From contig JBEEJO010000017.1 of assembly GCA_041169145.1 (NCBI GenBank), forward strand, positions 1 to 13,260: DNA of 13,260 nt, in the 5' to 3' direction. The notes under the pieces were generated by a model. That model saw nothing but the letters and a program-made list of their open reading frames with translations. It ran no database searches and was not told the origin of the DNA. The translations under genes and the position numbers were made by a program. Of this stretch, positions 6,301 to 13,260 are shown piece by piece; the stretch's first letter is position 1; each line of letters starts with the position of its first letter. This DNA is from DATJQA01 sp041169145. GTDB taxonomy: Bacteria > Patescibacteriota > Minisyncoccia > UBA6257 > 2-01-FULL-56-20.

Positions 6301-8952
6301 ATGAATCGACCTGATCTTAAACAACTTATCGCCGGCTTCCTGCTCATCGCCGCGGCCATGAGTTCTTCCGCGCTTTTTTTCTCGTTCCAAAAACCGACCG
6401 GAAGCGCCGGCGACCTCGTTGGAGCACAGAACAGCGAACAACCAAGCGTACCAACAAATGCTTTTGTGGAACTTCCGGACCGCACCAAACAGCCATCCTC
6501 AACACTAACGGCCGTCCCGGGAATATTCCCCGAAAATGCGGCGGTGTCCGACAATCTCACCGATGGCCTCGTGGCGCTCCTTGGCGAAAAGATCGCCGAT
6601 AACAATCCGACCGGCCCCACGAATCCGGACGGCACCCTAAATCTCTCGGATCTTGACGCGAACGAACTCGCCGACTATTTCGCTCAGCACGCCGGCCAAG
6701 CGGCTGATATCCCCGATTGGGAAGGCGAGATAAATGCCCAACACATCACCGTTCTCACGAAGTACACAACGGAAGACATCAATACATACAACAAACAGAT
6801 CAACAGCCTCCTTGAACTGTATGCCCTTCAGACCTCGCGCTTGAAGGACAGCGGTACCCCAACCTCATTAGATTTGGGCGGCGTCTCGTTTTCCGCAGTG
6901 CACCAGCAGGGCCTCAAGCTCGTCGTCCCGGAAAGCGTTGCGGGCTTCCACTGGAGCTTGATGAAACTCATCGCGTATCAACAAAAGGCGCTTGAAACCG
7001 CAAAACTCGCCGAGACGGATCCCGTGCGCGCGTCGCTCATCCTCCGCGGGCAAGAACCGAACTTCCTCGCCGCACTCCAGCTTCTCGTGAATGAGTCGCA
7101 GCGCAAAACAGACATCAGGGGCATTTCGCTCCAAAAAGAAAATGAATTTGTGGCGATGATACAGCGCATCATCGGTATCCAGACAGCTCACGCGCAGTGG
7201 CTCGTCGTCGATCCGGTTGATGAGGGGCGGTCCGTATGGGAATGGGTGCAGAAGATCGCCACCGAGCTCCTCAAGGACCGCTTGGTCCATAAACTCGTCC
7301 AGCAGACCATCAAGTGGATCCAGGGAGGAGGATCGCCGCAATTCGTCACGAATTTCAAGGGTTTCATGACTGGTGTTGCGGAAGACGAAGCGGGACGGAT
7401 GATAGACAGATTCGCGCCGCGGCTCTGCCAGTCCTTCGGCCCCCTGGTAAGCGTTGCGGTTATTCCTGTTGATTATTCAAAAGATTTTGATGCCGGACCA
7501 ACCTGCACCCTGGACCAGGTCGTGGGGAACGTTCGGGCATTTGCTGAAAGCTTTGAGAACGGCGGGTGGGTCGCCTACGGAGCGGCGATGCAACCGTCCA
7601 ATAATTTCTTCGGAGCGATGATCCAGATGTCCGATATTGTGGATATCGAATCGGAGAAGAAAGCGGAAGCAACGAAGAGCGACGTGGAATCGTCGCATGG
7701 GTTCCTGTCCTCTAAGGAATGCATCGAGTCGGTCAGTGAGTACGACCAGTGCGTGGAGAGCCTTACGGGACAAGATATCGCCGCTGGATTGAAATGCAGT
7801 AACCAGATGAGCAAAGAGAAGAACATCTGCGTCAAATACCGCAATACGACGCCGGGTGAGACGCTTGTTGGCGCGATCAAGGACTCCGGCGCGGCGCCGC
7901 TTCTCCGCATCGTGAATGCGGACGACCTCGTCGCGCTCGCGAACGCGCTCATCAACGCCGCGCTTTCTAAACTGGTAAAGCTCGGCGCAAGCACGATCAG
8001 TAAGGGCATCCTCGGACTCGATATGGGAACATACGAGGATTCGCCGGACAAATGCGCAGGGCTTACGGGCGAACAGCTTACCGCATGCCAGTCGCAGTGG
8101 CAGGAGGTGACCTGTACTCCAAAGAATATCTCCGCGCCGGTGAATGTAACGGTGACGGGGTCAGCGCAAATACCAGGCACGCCAGGCACAGGAGGTACGG
8201 GAGGGGCCGATTGCAGCTCATGCGGCGGTATGAGCGGAACATGTTGCGGATCTGCGGCGGACTGCCCTGGATTGAATTTCTACGGCATCCCGTCCGGCGA
8301 TTGCCCCAACGGCTGTTACGGTCCCGGTTCGCCACCGAATTGCAGCGGAACCCCGGGGACACCGGGGACACCCGGCGGGAGTGCTCCCGTAAGCGGCACC
8401 GGTACCGGCAGTATTACGTTCCCGAACGGCGCGGATTGCACCGGTGGAGGAACGGGCGGAGGAAGCTCGGGCGGCTCATGCGACGGAGAGAATTGCGGGA
8501 GCGATGATTGCCTCTGTAAGGTCCGCGACCAAATCTCGCAGAGTGATTTTTGTTTCTTAGGAGACATCCAAAACGCCATCAACGCAGCGATCGACGACTG
8601 GAAAGGTCATTCTCCAAACGGCGAACAAGATCCGGCGACCGGGATCGTCGGCGCACCATTCGGTGGATGTCAGGGTAGTTATACTCGCCCATGCGTCTAT
8701 GATGTGGCCGCGTTCCATGGCGCCGTCCTTGCACATCTTTCTGGCGGACAAGAAGTGGGCGAAGAAATATGCGTTACGGGCCCTTCGTGTAAATCTACTT
8801 GTTCGTACGGCTCGCCGACAGACTGCCGAACCGGACTCCAGCACGCCGCAGGTGACGCGTGTACGGCCGCGACGCGGCGCGAATGTTCAAAAATAGAAGC
8901 ATCGAACAATACGATCATGTTCAACAATGCGAACAGCATCTGCCCGGGATAA
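6301..8952 (+). CDS. large anchored extracellular protein, second tandem paralog with cysteine-rich C-terminus (883 aa)
   Basis: Residues 1-573 match the upstream paralog: signal anchor KQLIAGFLLIAAAMSSSALF (7-26), TNAFVELP, NLTDGLVALL, NPTGP, IPDW, AYQQKAL, DPVRASLI, the IQTAHAQW junction (293-300), then the core with WIQGGGSPQF, VTNFKGFMTG, APRLCQSFGP, CTLDQVVGNV, GGWVAYGAAMQPSNNFFG, HGFLSSKEC and NTTPGETL. From 575 it is unrelated or strongly diverged: 26 cysteines in the last 300 residues, collagen-like PGTPGTGGTGG (624-634) and GTPGTPGTPGG (683-693). Between these lies an eight-cysteine cluster at 638-681 that includes an adjacent Cys pair. A C-terminal domain of about 130 residues (from 751) contains more cysteines and ends in SICPG. 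So many cysteines after a signal anchor suggest disulfides outside the cell. The start is fixed by an upstream in-frame TGA. The family is unnamed to me; adhesin, pilus-tip or effector-like roles are all only inference. Confidence is high that it is coding. Confidence 0.9.
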   Translation: MNRPDLKQLIAGFLLIAAAMSSSALFFSFQKPTGSAGDLVGAQNSEQPSVPTNAFVELPDRTKQPSSTLTAVPGIFPENAAVSDNLTDGLVALLGEKIADNNPTGPTNPDGTLNLSDLDANELADYFAQHAGQAADIPDWEGEINAQHITVLTKYTTEDINTYNKQINSLLELYALQTSRLKDSGTPTSLDLGGVSFSAVHQQGLKLVVPESVAGFHWSLMKLIAYQQKALETAKLAETDPVRASLILRGQEPNFLAALQLLVNESQRKTDIRGISLQKENEFVAMIQRIIGIQTAHAQWLVVDPVDEGRSVWEWVQKIATELLKDRLVHKLVQQTIKWIQGGGSPQFVTNFKGFMTGVAEDEAGRMIDRFAPRLCQSFGPLVSVAVIPVDYSKDFDAGPTCTLDQVVGNVRAFAESFENGGWVAYGAAMQPSNNFFGAMIQMSDIVDIESEKKAEATKSDVESSHGFLSSKECIESVSEYDQCVESLTGQDIAAGLKCSNQMSKEKNICVKYRNTTPGETLVGAIKDSGAAPLLRIVNADDLVALANALINAALSKLVKLGASTISKGILGLDMGTYEDSPDKCAGLTGEQLTACQSQWQEVTCTPKNISAPVNVTVTGSAQIPGTPGTGGTGGADCSSCGGMSGTCCGSAADCPGLNFYGIPSGDCPNGCYGPGSPPNCSGTPGTPGTPGGSAPVSGTGTGSITFPNGADCTGGGTGGGSSGGSCDGENCGSDDCLCKVRDQISQSDFCFLGDIQNAINAAIDDWKGHSPNGEQDPATGIVGAPFGGCQGSYTRPCVYDVAAFHGAVLAHLSGGQEVGEEICVTGPSCKSTCSYGSPTDCRTGLQHAAGDACTAATRRECSKIEASNNTIMFNNANSICPG
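7582..7643 (+). repeat. 62-bp segment identical between the paralogs, copy 2
   Basis: This is the second copy of the segment at 5392-5453, in the same frame and at the equivalent place of the paralogous gene. Confidence 0.85.
8347..8379 (+). repeat. collagen-like GTP tripeptide repeat
   Basis: The gene encodes GTPGTPGTPGG here, built on two perfect tandem 9-bp units GGGGACACC (8355-8363 and 8364-8372) with degenerate flanks. A related PGTPGTGGTGG stretch is encoded at 8170-8202. Tandem units like these can change number by slippage in steps that keep the frame. Confidence 0.65.
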
Positions 8953-8981
8953 CCGCACGCCACGGAAAACGGCTTGTTCAC

Positions 8982-9005
8982 CGCGCGGCCTCCTTGGGCC
9001 GCGCG
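8982..9005 (+). terminator. strong hairpin after the second paralog, possible terminator
   Basis: A nine-base-pair GC stem (CGCGCGGCC, 8982-8990, with GGCCGCGCG, 8997-9005) encloses a six-base loop TCCTTG. It lies 30 bases after the TAA of the 883-aa gene and well before the promoter of the VirB6-like gene. Only a poor T-run follows (TTCCGTTC), so it may be a weak intrinsic terminator or an mRNA-end stabiliser. Confidence 0.5.
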
Positions 9006-9041
9006 TTCCGTTCATATCACCATAAAAAACGGGTGTGCATA

Positions 9042-9050
9042 TGATACAAT
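9042..9050 (+). promoter_or_regulatory. extended -10 promoter of the VirB6-like gene
   Basis: TGATACAAT fits the extended -10 pattern TGnTAnnAT. The hexamer starts 14 bases before ATG 9059, so the mRNA should start within a few bases of the ATG. A TAA in frame at 9050-9052 excludes an earlier start. No Shine-Dalgarno is evident, only AAGAAG. Confidence 0.6.
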
Positions 9051-9058
9051 AAGAAGCA

Positions 9059-11740
9059 ATGGAACAGACGCTCACCGTCTCGTCTTCTCTTGCGTCGCGC
9101 AAGCGCAACATTCTTCGCTCGCATCCCTATCGGACAGCTGTATTCGCGGCGTTGATATGCGTGGTCGCCGTCGGAGTAAGTTTTCCCGCCCCGGCGCAAG
9201 CGCAAGAACAAGGCATAGTAGGACAAATCGTCGGAGCGGTCGGGGGGGCTTTGTTCAATATCGGCTATTGGGTCGTCGCGAAGGTTGCGTTCGGTTTGGC
9301 CTATATCGCAAGCTGGATCCTCGGCATATTTATCGCGATCGCGGCATTCCTTGTCGGTATAGCGTTAAAGCTGAACGTTGATGTGGTATCAAGCGCGTTC
9401 GTGACGACCGGGTTCAATGTCGCGCTCTCCGTGGCGAACCTCGGATTCGTCATCGGGATGATCGTGATGGCCCTCATGACCATCATCCGCTACCAGCCCT
9501 ACGGGGTGAAGCAGATGCTCTGGCGCATCGTCGTGATGGCCATTGTGGTGAACTTCGGACTGCTCATCGCCGGGTCCATCCTCGGCGTCGCGAACTCCCT
9601 CACAAGCTACTGGTTGGAGGGCACGAATCCCGCCGGAAGCAATAACAGTTACGCGAACTTTGCCTCATCTCTCGCTGGCGCATTTAATCCGCAAACAAGT
9701 TTCACAGAGACGGCAACGGTAGAATTCGAAGGTAACAGCGCGGCCGCCGATACGGGTGCCGGCTTCGCGGCGCTCCTGAGCCCCATTGCCTCCGTTGTTA
9801 TCACGATCGTCACCTTGCTTATGATCATTATCGCGCTCATGACGCTCGCGGTCATGCTTATCGTGCGCCTCGTGACGCTAAGCGTCCTCCTCGTGCTTCT
9901 CCCGCTCGCATGGGTGAGTTGGGTCTTTCCGCTCACGCGGGGAAACTGGGAGAAATGGTGGCATTCATTCCTCAGCCAGGCGTTCTTTCCACCCATCGTC
10001 GTCTTCTTCATGTGGCTTGTCATCACGACAGGACAACAAATGGGCGGCCTCGACACGATCAAAGCCGAGACGTACAGCTCCAGTAATCCGTTCGGAAGTT
10101 TCTTGGGAAGCTTGATCTTGGGTCTGGTTGCCCCCTTCGCGCAAGGCGCCGTCTTCGCCGGCCTTGTGCTCGGCGGCATCATCGTGTCCCAAAAAATGGG
10201 TATTCGGTTCGCATCGAACGGCATCGCCGCCGCGCAGAGCGCGGGGAAGGCGTTCGGCGGGTATGTTGGACGGCGAGCGGGGAGCGCAGCGCGCGGAGCC
10301 GCCCAAAAAGAAGTGCGCGTGCCTGGTACGCAAAAACGAATTAGTTTACAGAAAGGCATTAATGCTCTTCAAACAAGTAGTGTCCCGGGCATATCCCGCA
10401 TCCCGGGCATGTCCGCGATCGGCCGCGCAGGACAGAGCCTTATTGATCGCGGCGGTAAGGGCATCGTGAAAAATCTTCAGAGCGAGCTCAAATCGAAAGA
10501 CAGCGGACAACTTGCCGAGAATGTCTCGGGGAATATGGACCGTGACAAGCAGATCGCACACGTGAACGAGCTTGTGAGCCGCGGCGACATTGGGCTCTTG
10601 AAGAGCAAGGGCATCGGCGGGAAATCGCTGGATAGTTGGATGACGGAGAACAAGAAAGCGTTCGCGGATCGCGGCATGGCGAAACAATTCATGGATCTGG
10701 AGAAAAGTTCCGGCGCGAGCGTGGATATGCTGAATAAACAACAAGCGAAAGATCAGGCGGCGAAGCAGGCCGGCGCGAGCGCATATGTCGCCGCGGAAAC
10801 CAGCGTGAAAGATAATGAGCGGGAGCTTGAAGAAGAAGCGCGGAAGGTGGGACGCGCGAAGGAAGTCGAAAAGTCCGCGAAGGGAAGCAGGGCAAAGGAT
10901 ATTGATGAGCTCGAGTCGCTTCTGGACAGCGCCCCCGAGGCAGCGCGCCAAATGAATGCGGAACTTGCCCGGCTCCAGCAAGAACGCCAAACCGCACTCC
11001 AGGCCGGCAATTCGAACCGGGTCGTAGAGATCGATAAAAGAGTCGGAGAGGTCAATACGAACGAGCAGAAACGCAAGGATAGAACAACTGAACTGCAAGG
11101 GAAACTGAACGGGACCGCGGAATTTACCGCCTTCCAAAACGCCAAGACGGTGCGCGTGGCGGCAGAAAAAGAGCGCGACCACACAGAAGCCAGCCTTGTG
11201 CAGTCCCGACAAGACCTTGATGCCGTTCCGTATAACCCAGATGTCCAGCAGTATATGAAAGCATCCGCCGAGTTCGACGACGCCGTGAAGAATTTCGCGG
11301 GCAGTTTGAGCCGCAGTGACTTCGCCAAGATGGACCTGAACGTGCTTTTCGGCAAGTGGGACAATAATAATCGGGCGTTCGGCCTCGAGAACGAGGGGCA
11401 GTTCAAACAGCGCCAGCAAATGTTCACCAGCGTTATTGCGCAAAGCCCAGAACTGGCGTCTTCCGCCGTCGCAAAGATGAAACACTCCCAGCAACAGACG
11501 TTCAGCGACCAGTACGACGTGAGGCTCAAGGGGGAGCTCGACGTCGCTCAACGCGCGGCTAAAGAGCCGTCGGATCCCGTACGACAACGCGTTGCCGAGG
11601 AACGACTTGCGGAGGTGAGCAGGGCCGTCAAAGCGCGGCAAGATATCATCTATAACAACATGCTCGGCTATCTCCACGCCGAGGGCGCCACGCCTGCCGC
11701 AGGACCAGCCCCGGCAGCGCCCCCACCCCCATCACCATGA
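9059..11740 (+). CDS. TrbL/VirB6-like polytopic type IV secretion protein with long soluble tail (893 aa)
   Basis: This looks like the polytopic inner-membrane channel component of a type IV secretion or conjugation-like machine. A basic N-terminus and hydrophobic stretch (about 26-42) end in PAPAQAQEQ, a likely signal-peptide cleavage site after A48. Hydrophobic spans follow at about 57-105, 118-143, 153-176, 240-290, 307-323 and 350-376. GNWEKWWHSFLSQAFFPP (295-312) resembles the conserved segment I expect in TrbL/VirB6-like proteins of Patescibacteria. From about residue 380 to the end, some 510 residues are hydrophilic, Ala/Lys/Glu-rich and helix- or coiled-coil-prone (notably 580-720), ending in PAPAAPPPPSP. 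VirB6 proteins are usually around 300 residues, so this tail is large; it is probably cytoplasmic. The TGA stop overlaps the next gene's ATG as ATGA. The family call rests on hydropathy, motif and neighbours, not an alignment. Confidence 0.88.
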   Translation: MEQTLTVSSSLASRKRNILRSHPYRTAVFAALICVVAVGVSFPAPAQAQEQGIVGQIVGAVGGALFNIGYWVVAKVAFGLAYIASWILGIFIAIAAFLVGIALKLNVDVVSSAFVTTGFNVALSVANLGFVIGMIVMALMTIIRYQPYGVKQMLWRIVVMAIVVNFGLLIAGSILGVANSLTSYWLEGTNPAGSNNSYANFASSLAGAFNPQTSFTETATVEFEGNSAAADTGAGFAALLSPIASVVITIVTLLMIIIALMTLAVMLIVRLVTLSVLLVLLPLAWVSWVFPLTRGNWEKWWHSFLSQAFFPPIVVFFMWLVITTGQQMGGLDTIKAETYSSSNPFGSFLGSLILGLVAPFAQGAVFAGLVLGGIIVSQKMGIRFASNGIAAAQSAGKAFGGYVGRRAGSAARGAAQKEVRVPGTQKRISLQKGINALQTSSVPGISRIPGMSAIGRAGQSLIDRGGKGIVKNLQSELKSKDSGQLAENVSGNMDRDKQIAHVNELVSRGDIGLLKSKGIGGKSLDSWMTENKKAFADRGMAKQFMDLEKSSGASVDMLNKQQAKDQAAKQAGASAYVAAETSVKDNERELEEEARKVGRAKEVEKSAKGSRAKDIDELESLLDSAPEAARQMNAELARLQQERQTALQAGNSNRVVEIDKRVGEVNTNEQKRKDRTTELQGKLNGTAEFTAFQNAKTVRVAAEKERDHTEASLVQSRQDLDAVPYNPDVQQYMKASAEFDDAVKNFAGSLSRSDFAKMDLNVLFGKWDNNNRAFGLENEGQFKQRQQMFTSVIAQSPELASSAVAKMKHSQQQTFSDQYDVRLKGELDVAQRAAKEPSDPVRQRVAEERLAEVSRAVKARQDIIYNNMLGYLHAEGATPAAGPAPAAPPPPSP

Positions 11741-12969
11741 TTCTGAACACGATCACACAGAAGCAGGCATTTGAGCGGTGGGATCTCTTACCAGAGGTTC
11801 TACGCGAAGCGCTCGTCTCGGAAGAAACGGTTGCTGCGCTTCAACATATCTACGACGCCGAACATATTCCGGAAGAGACGCGGCGGATCATGACCGCGAT
11901 CGTCGGCCTCGCATTCATGGGGTTCATCCACCCCGAAGAGATCGCCGAGGAAATAAAATCCGCGACGACCGTGCCGCCGCAGACCGCAACGAACGTCTCG
12001 TCGGCGATCGCAAGCCGCATCCTCAGCCGCTATAAGGTTGAGTTGGAAAAAATATATACTCCGGCTTCCGGATCGCACGGCGGCATGCCGACGATCATCC
12101 AATCATCCCCAACGCGGCAGATCGGCGCCATGAACCTCGGGCAAGCGCCTCGTCCGGCGGCAACCGCGCCGCTTGCAAGCGCGCCGATGGGCGGAATTTC
12201 TGCGTCAAAACCGCAAGCTACAGGAGCAATGCCGGCGATAGCGCCCACGAAGGCTCCGCAAGCCGCGCCAGCCCCGGCGCCGGTCATGCTCCACCGCGAG
12301 GCCGAGTTCAAACCCATCCAACAAGGAAGCTCGTCGCTCCGCAACGATATTTTAAGCAAGCAAACCGCCGGAGCCGGCGCGGTATCCATGTTCGGCGGAG
12401 GAAAATCCGCCGGCGCCGCACCCCACCCGCCGGTCGCCGCAAAGATCGAGTTTAGCGGGTCCGAAGCGATGAAAGCGCAGATGCCGACCGTTTCGCACAC
12501 CGAAGCGAACATCCCGCGCGTCGTACATTATTCGGACATGAAGACGCCGTCGCCGTTCGGTACCGCCGCGGCGCCCGCCGTTCCTCAACGACCGCAAGTA
12601 CCGCAGCCGGTCATGCCATCGGCTCCGCGGATGCCGCAAGCGCCGCTGCCTCCCTCGGCGCCACAACGCCCGGCAATAGGAAACATATCCGCCACACCGA
12701 CGCTCCCGCCGATACCGCCAATGCCAAAACCGGCGCCAACGGTGTCGCAACAGCCGGCGACGCCGACCCCGCCCCGTCCCTCAGTAGTTAAAGAAGTAAA
12801 TTACACGCAAACCGCCGCAACGCCCGCGCCCGCTCCGCACATCCCGGTTCCGGGAATGACCGACTTGAAAAAGATCGCGCCCGTGATGCCTCCGGCTCCT
12901 CCGCGACCCGCCGTACCGCCGCCAACGCCTCCCCGACCGCCACAACCGCCGACCCCGGCGGCGTTGTAG
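11737..12969 (+). CDS. Pro/Ala-rich protein with helical N-terminal domain, coupled to the VirB6-like gene (410 aa)
   Basis: Residues 1-107 form a compact, probably helical domain without a signal peptide or membrane span (RWDLLPEVLREALVSEETVA, IMTAIVGLAFMGFIHPEEIA, ASRILSRYKVELEKIY). Residues 110-410 are low-complexity Pro/Ala-rich and probably disordered, ending in repeated PPAPPRP and PPTPPRPPQPP blocks. One less repetitive island, EAEFKPIQQGSSSLRNDILS, lies at about 188-207. The ATG lies inside the preceding stop (ATGA) with no Shine-Dalgarno, so translation is probably coupled and the product made in step with the VirB6-like protein. I do not recognise a named family, though comparable proteins beside PrgI genes in Patescibacteria are familiar. 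A scaffold or adaptor at the cytoplasmic face is inference from the missing signal peptide and the coupling. Confidence 0.85.
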   Translation: MILNTITQKQAFERWDLLPEVLREALVSEETVAALQHIYDAEHIPEETRRIMTAIVGLAFMGFIHPEEIAEEIKSATTVPPQTATNVSSAIASRILSRYKVELEKIYTPASGSHGGMPTIIQSSPTRQIGAMNLGQAPRPAATAPLASAPMGGISASKPQATGAMPAIAPTKAPQAAPAPAPVMLHREAEFKPIQQGSSSLRNDILSKQTAGAGAVSMFGGGKSAGAAPHPPVAAKIEFSGSEAMKAQMPTVSHTEANIPRVVHYSDMKTPSPFGTAAAPAVPQRPQVPQPVMPSAPRMPQAPLPPSAPQRPAIGNISATPTLPPIPPMPKPAPTVSQQPATPTPPRPSVVKEVNYTQTAATPAPAPHIPVPGMTDLKKIAPVMPPAPPRPAVPPPTPPRPPQPPTPAAL

Positions 12970-13057
12970 GTACTCGTTTCCGCTCGCCTGTTTTTCGCGG
13001 CGCTCATATCTGCGAATTCATAATCATCGCGGACTAGAAACTCCGGGCCAAAAACGA

Positions 13058-13063
13058 TAAACT
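13058..13063 (+). promoter_or_regulatory. possible -10 element of the PrgI-type gene
   Basis: TAAACT begins 15 bases before ATG 13073, and its TAA is in frame, so no earlier start is possible. GAGGA (13065-13069) lies three bases from the ATG. ACTAGA occurs at 13033-13038 and again at 13061-13066. The match to consensus is weaker than at the other promoters; the call relies on the shared position. The rest of the gap (12970-13072) shows no clear terminator. Confidence 0.35.
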
Positions 13064-13072
13064 AGAGGACAC

Positions 13073-13260
13073 ATGGCTCAACAGTTCCAGCTTCCGCAGT
13101 TCATCGAAACCGAGGACAAGATCGTCGGCCCGTTCACGATCAGGCAATTCATCTTTATGTCGGGCGCGTTCGGCTCGGCGGCGGTTCTCTATTTCGTCCT
13201 CAATACCTTTATCTGGCTCTTGCTTGCCATCCCGCTCTGCGTGCTCGGTATGGCGTTCGC
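13073..13260 (+). CDS. PrgI-family type IV secretion membrane protein, 3' truncated
   Basis: The window ends after 62 codons of this gene. The sequence MAQQFQLPQFIETEDKIVGP followed by FTIRQFIFMSG matches the PrgI-family N-terminus (QF.IPQFI..EDKI.GP.T..QF), followed by two hydrophobic spans (about 27-45 and 47-62). PrgI proteins are small inner-membrane components found with VirB4-type ATPases in Gram-positive and Patescibacteria conjugation-like systems. The start is supported by an in-frame TAA 15 bases upstream and by the conserved N-terminus. It is separated from the Pro-rich gene by 103 bases and may begin a new transcript. A VirB4/TraE-like ATPase is the expected next gene; that is prediction, not observation. 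Confidence 0.9.
   Translation, partial: MAQQFQLPQFIETEDKIVGPFTIRQFIFMSGAFGSAAVLYFVLNTFIWLLLAIPLCVLGMAF

Noticed and set aside
10346..11677. Long minus-strand open frame (443 codons) opposite the tail of the VirB6-like gene
   Set aside because: It lies wholly antisense to a well-supported coding region, has no recognisable motif or start signal, and such open antisense frames are expected from the codon bias of the sense gene.
12070..12966. Low-complexity DNA that could be taken for a tandem repeat array
   Set aside because: There is no fixed repeat unit; the composition follows from Pro and Ala codons in one continuous frame.
12982..13004. CGCC...GGCG inverted repeat with TTTTT in the loop after the Pro-rich gene
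   Set aside because: The stem has only four pairs and the T-run is in the loop, not after the stem.

Overview
The window looks like a chromosomal segment from a Candidate Phyla Radiation (Patescibacteria) bacterium, most likely Parcubacteria-like. The reasons are a PrgI-family protein and a TrbL/VirB6-like polytopic protein next to very large secreted proteins with motifs I associate with that group, short intergenic gaps, and promoters placed almost on top of start codons. UGA is used as a normal stop (positions 1447-1449 and 11738-11740), so there is no sign of recoding. I see no tRNA, rRNA, CRISPR array or insertion sequence. No stretch above 300 bases lacks a gene; the largest gaps are 135, 106, 103 and 75 bases.

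Left part (1-4041), housekeeping genes: the 3' end of a UvrD/PcrA-type DNA helicase (plus strand) converges on a minus-strand pair. That pair is a UbiA-type prenyltransferase with an extra membrane domain and a 43-residue single-span membrane protein overlapping it by ATGA. Divergent from the pair is rsmA (ksgA), the 16S rRNA dimethyladenosine transferase.

Right part (4117-13260), all on the plus strand: two tandem paralogous secreted or anchored proteins of 714 and 883 residues, a TrbL/VirB6-like membrane protein with a very long soluble tail, a Pro/Ala-rich protein translationally coupled to it, and the start of a PrgI-family protein cut by the window end. This is the upstream part of a type IV secretion-like envelope machine. 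Established knowledge of such loci suggests a VirB4-type ATPase should follow PrgI just outside the window. My inference is that the VirB6/PrgI proteins form the inner-membrane channel, and that the two paralogs, which carry signal anchors, cysteines and Gly-rich or collagen-like linkers, are its extracellular parts.

The most unusual content is the paralog pair. Each appears to join two domains: an N-terminal anchored domain with an NLT...NP.GP motif and a core domain that starts with AQW. A signal-peptidase-like AxA-QW sequence sits at the junction in both. The C-termini differ, and one contains a knottin-like cysteine cluster between collagen-like repeats. A second theme is promoter placement: five genes have a -10 hexamer starting only 14-17 bases before ATG, predicting leaderless or near-leaderless mRNAs.
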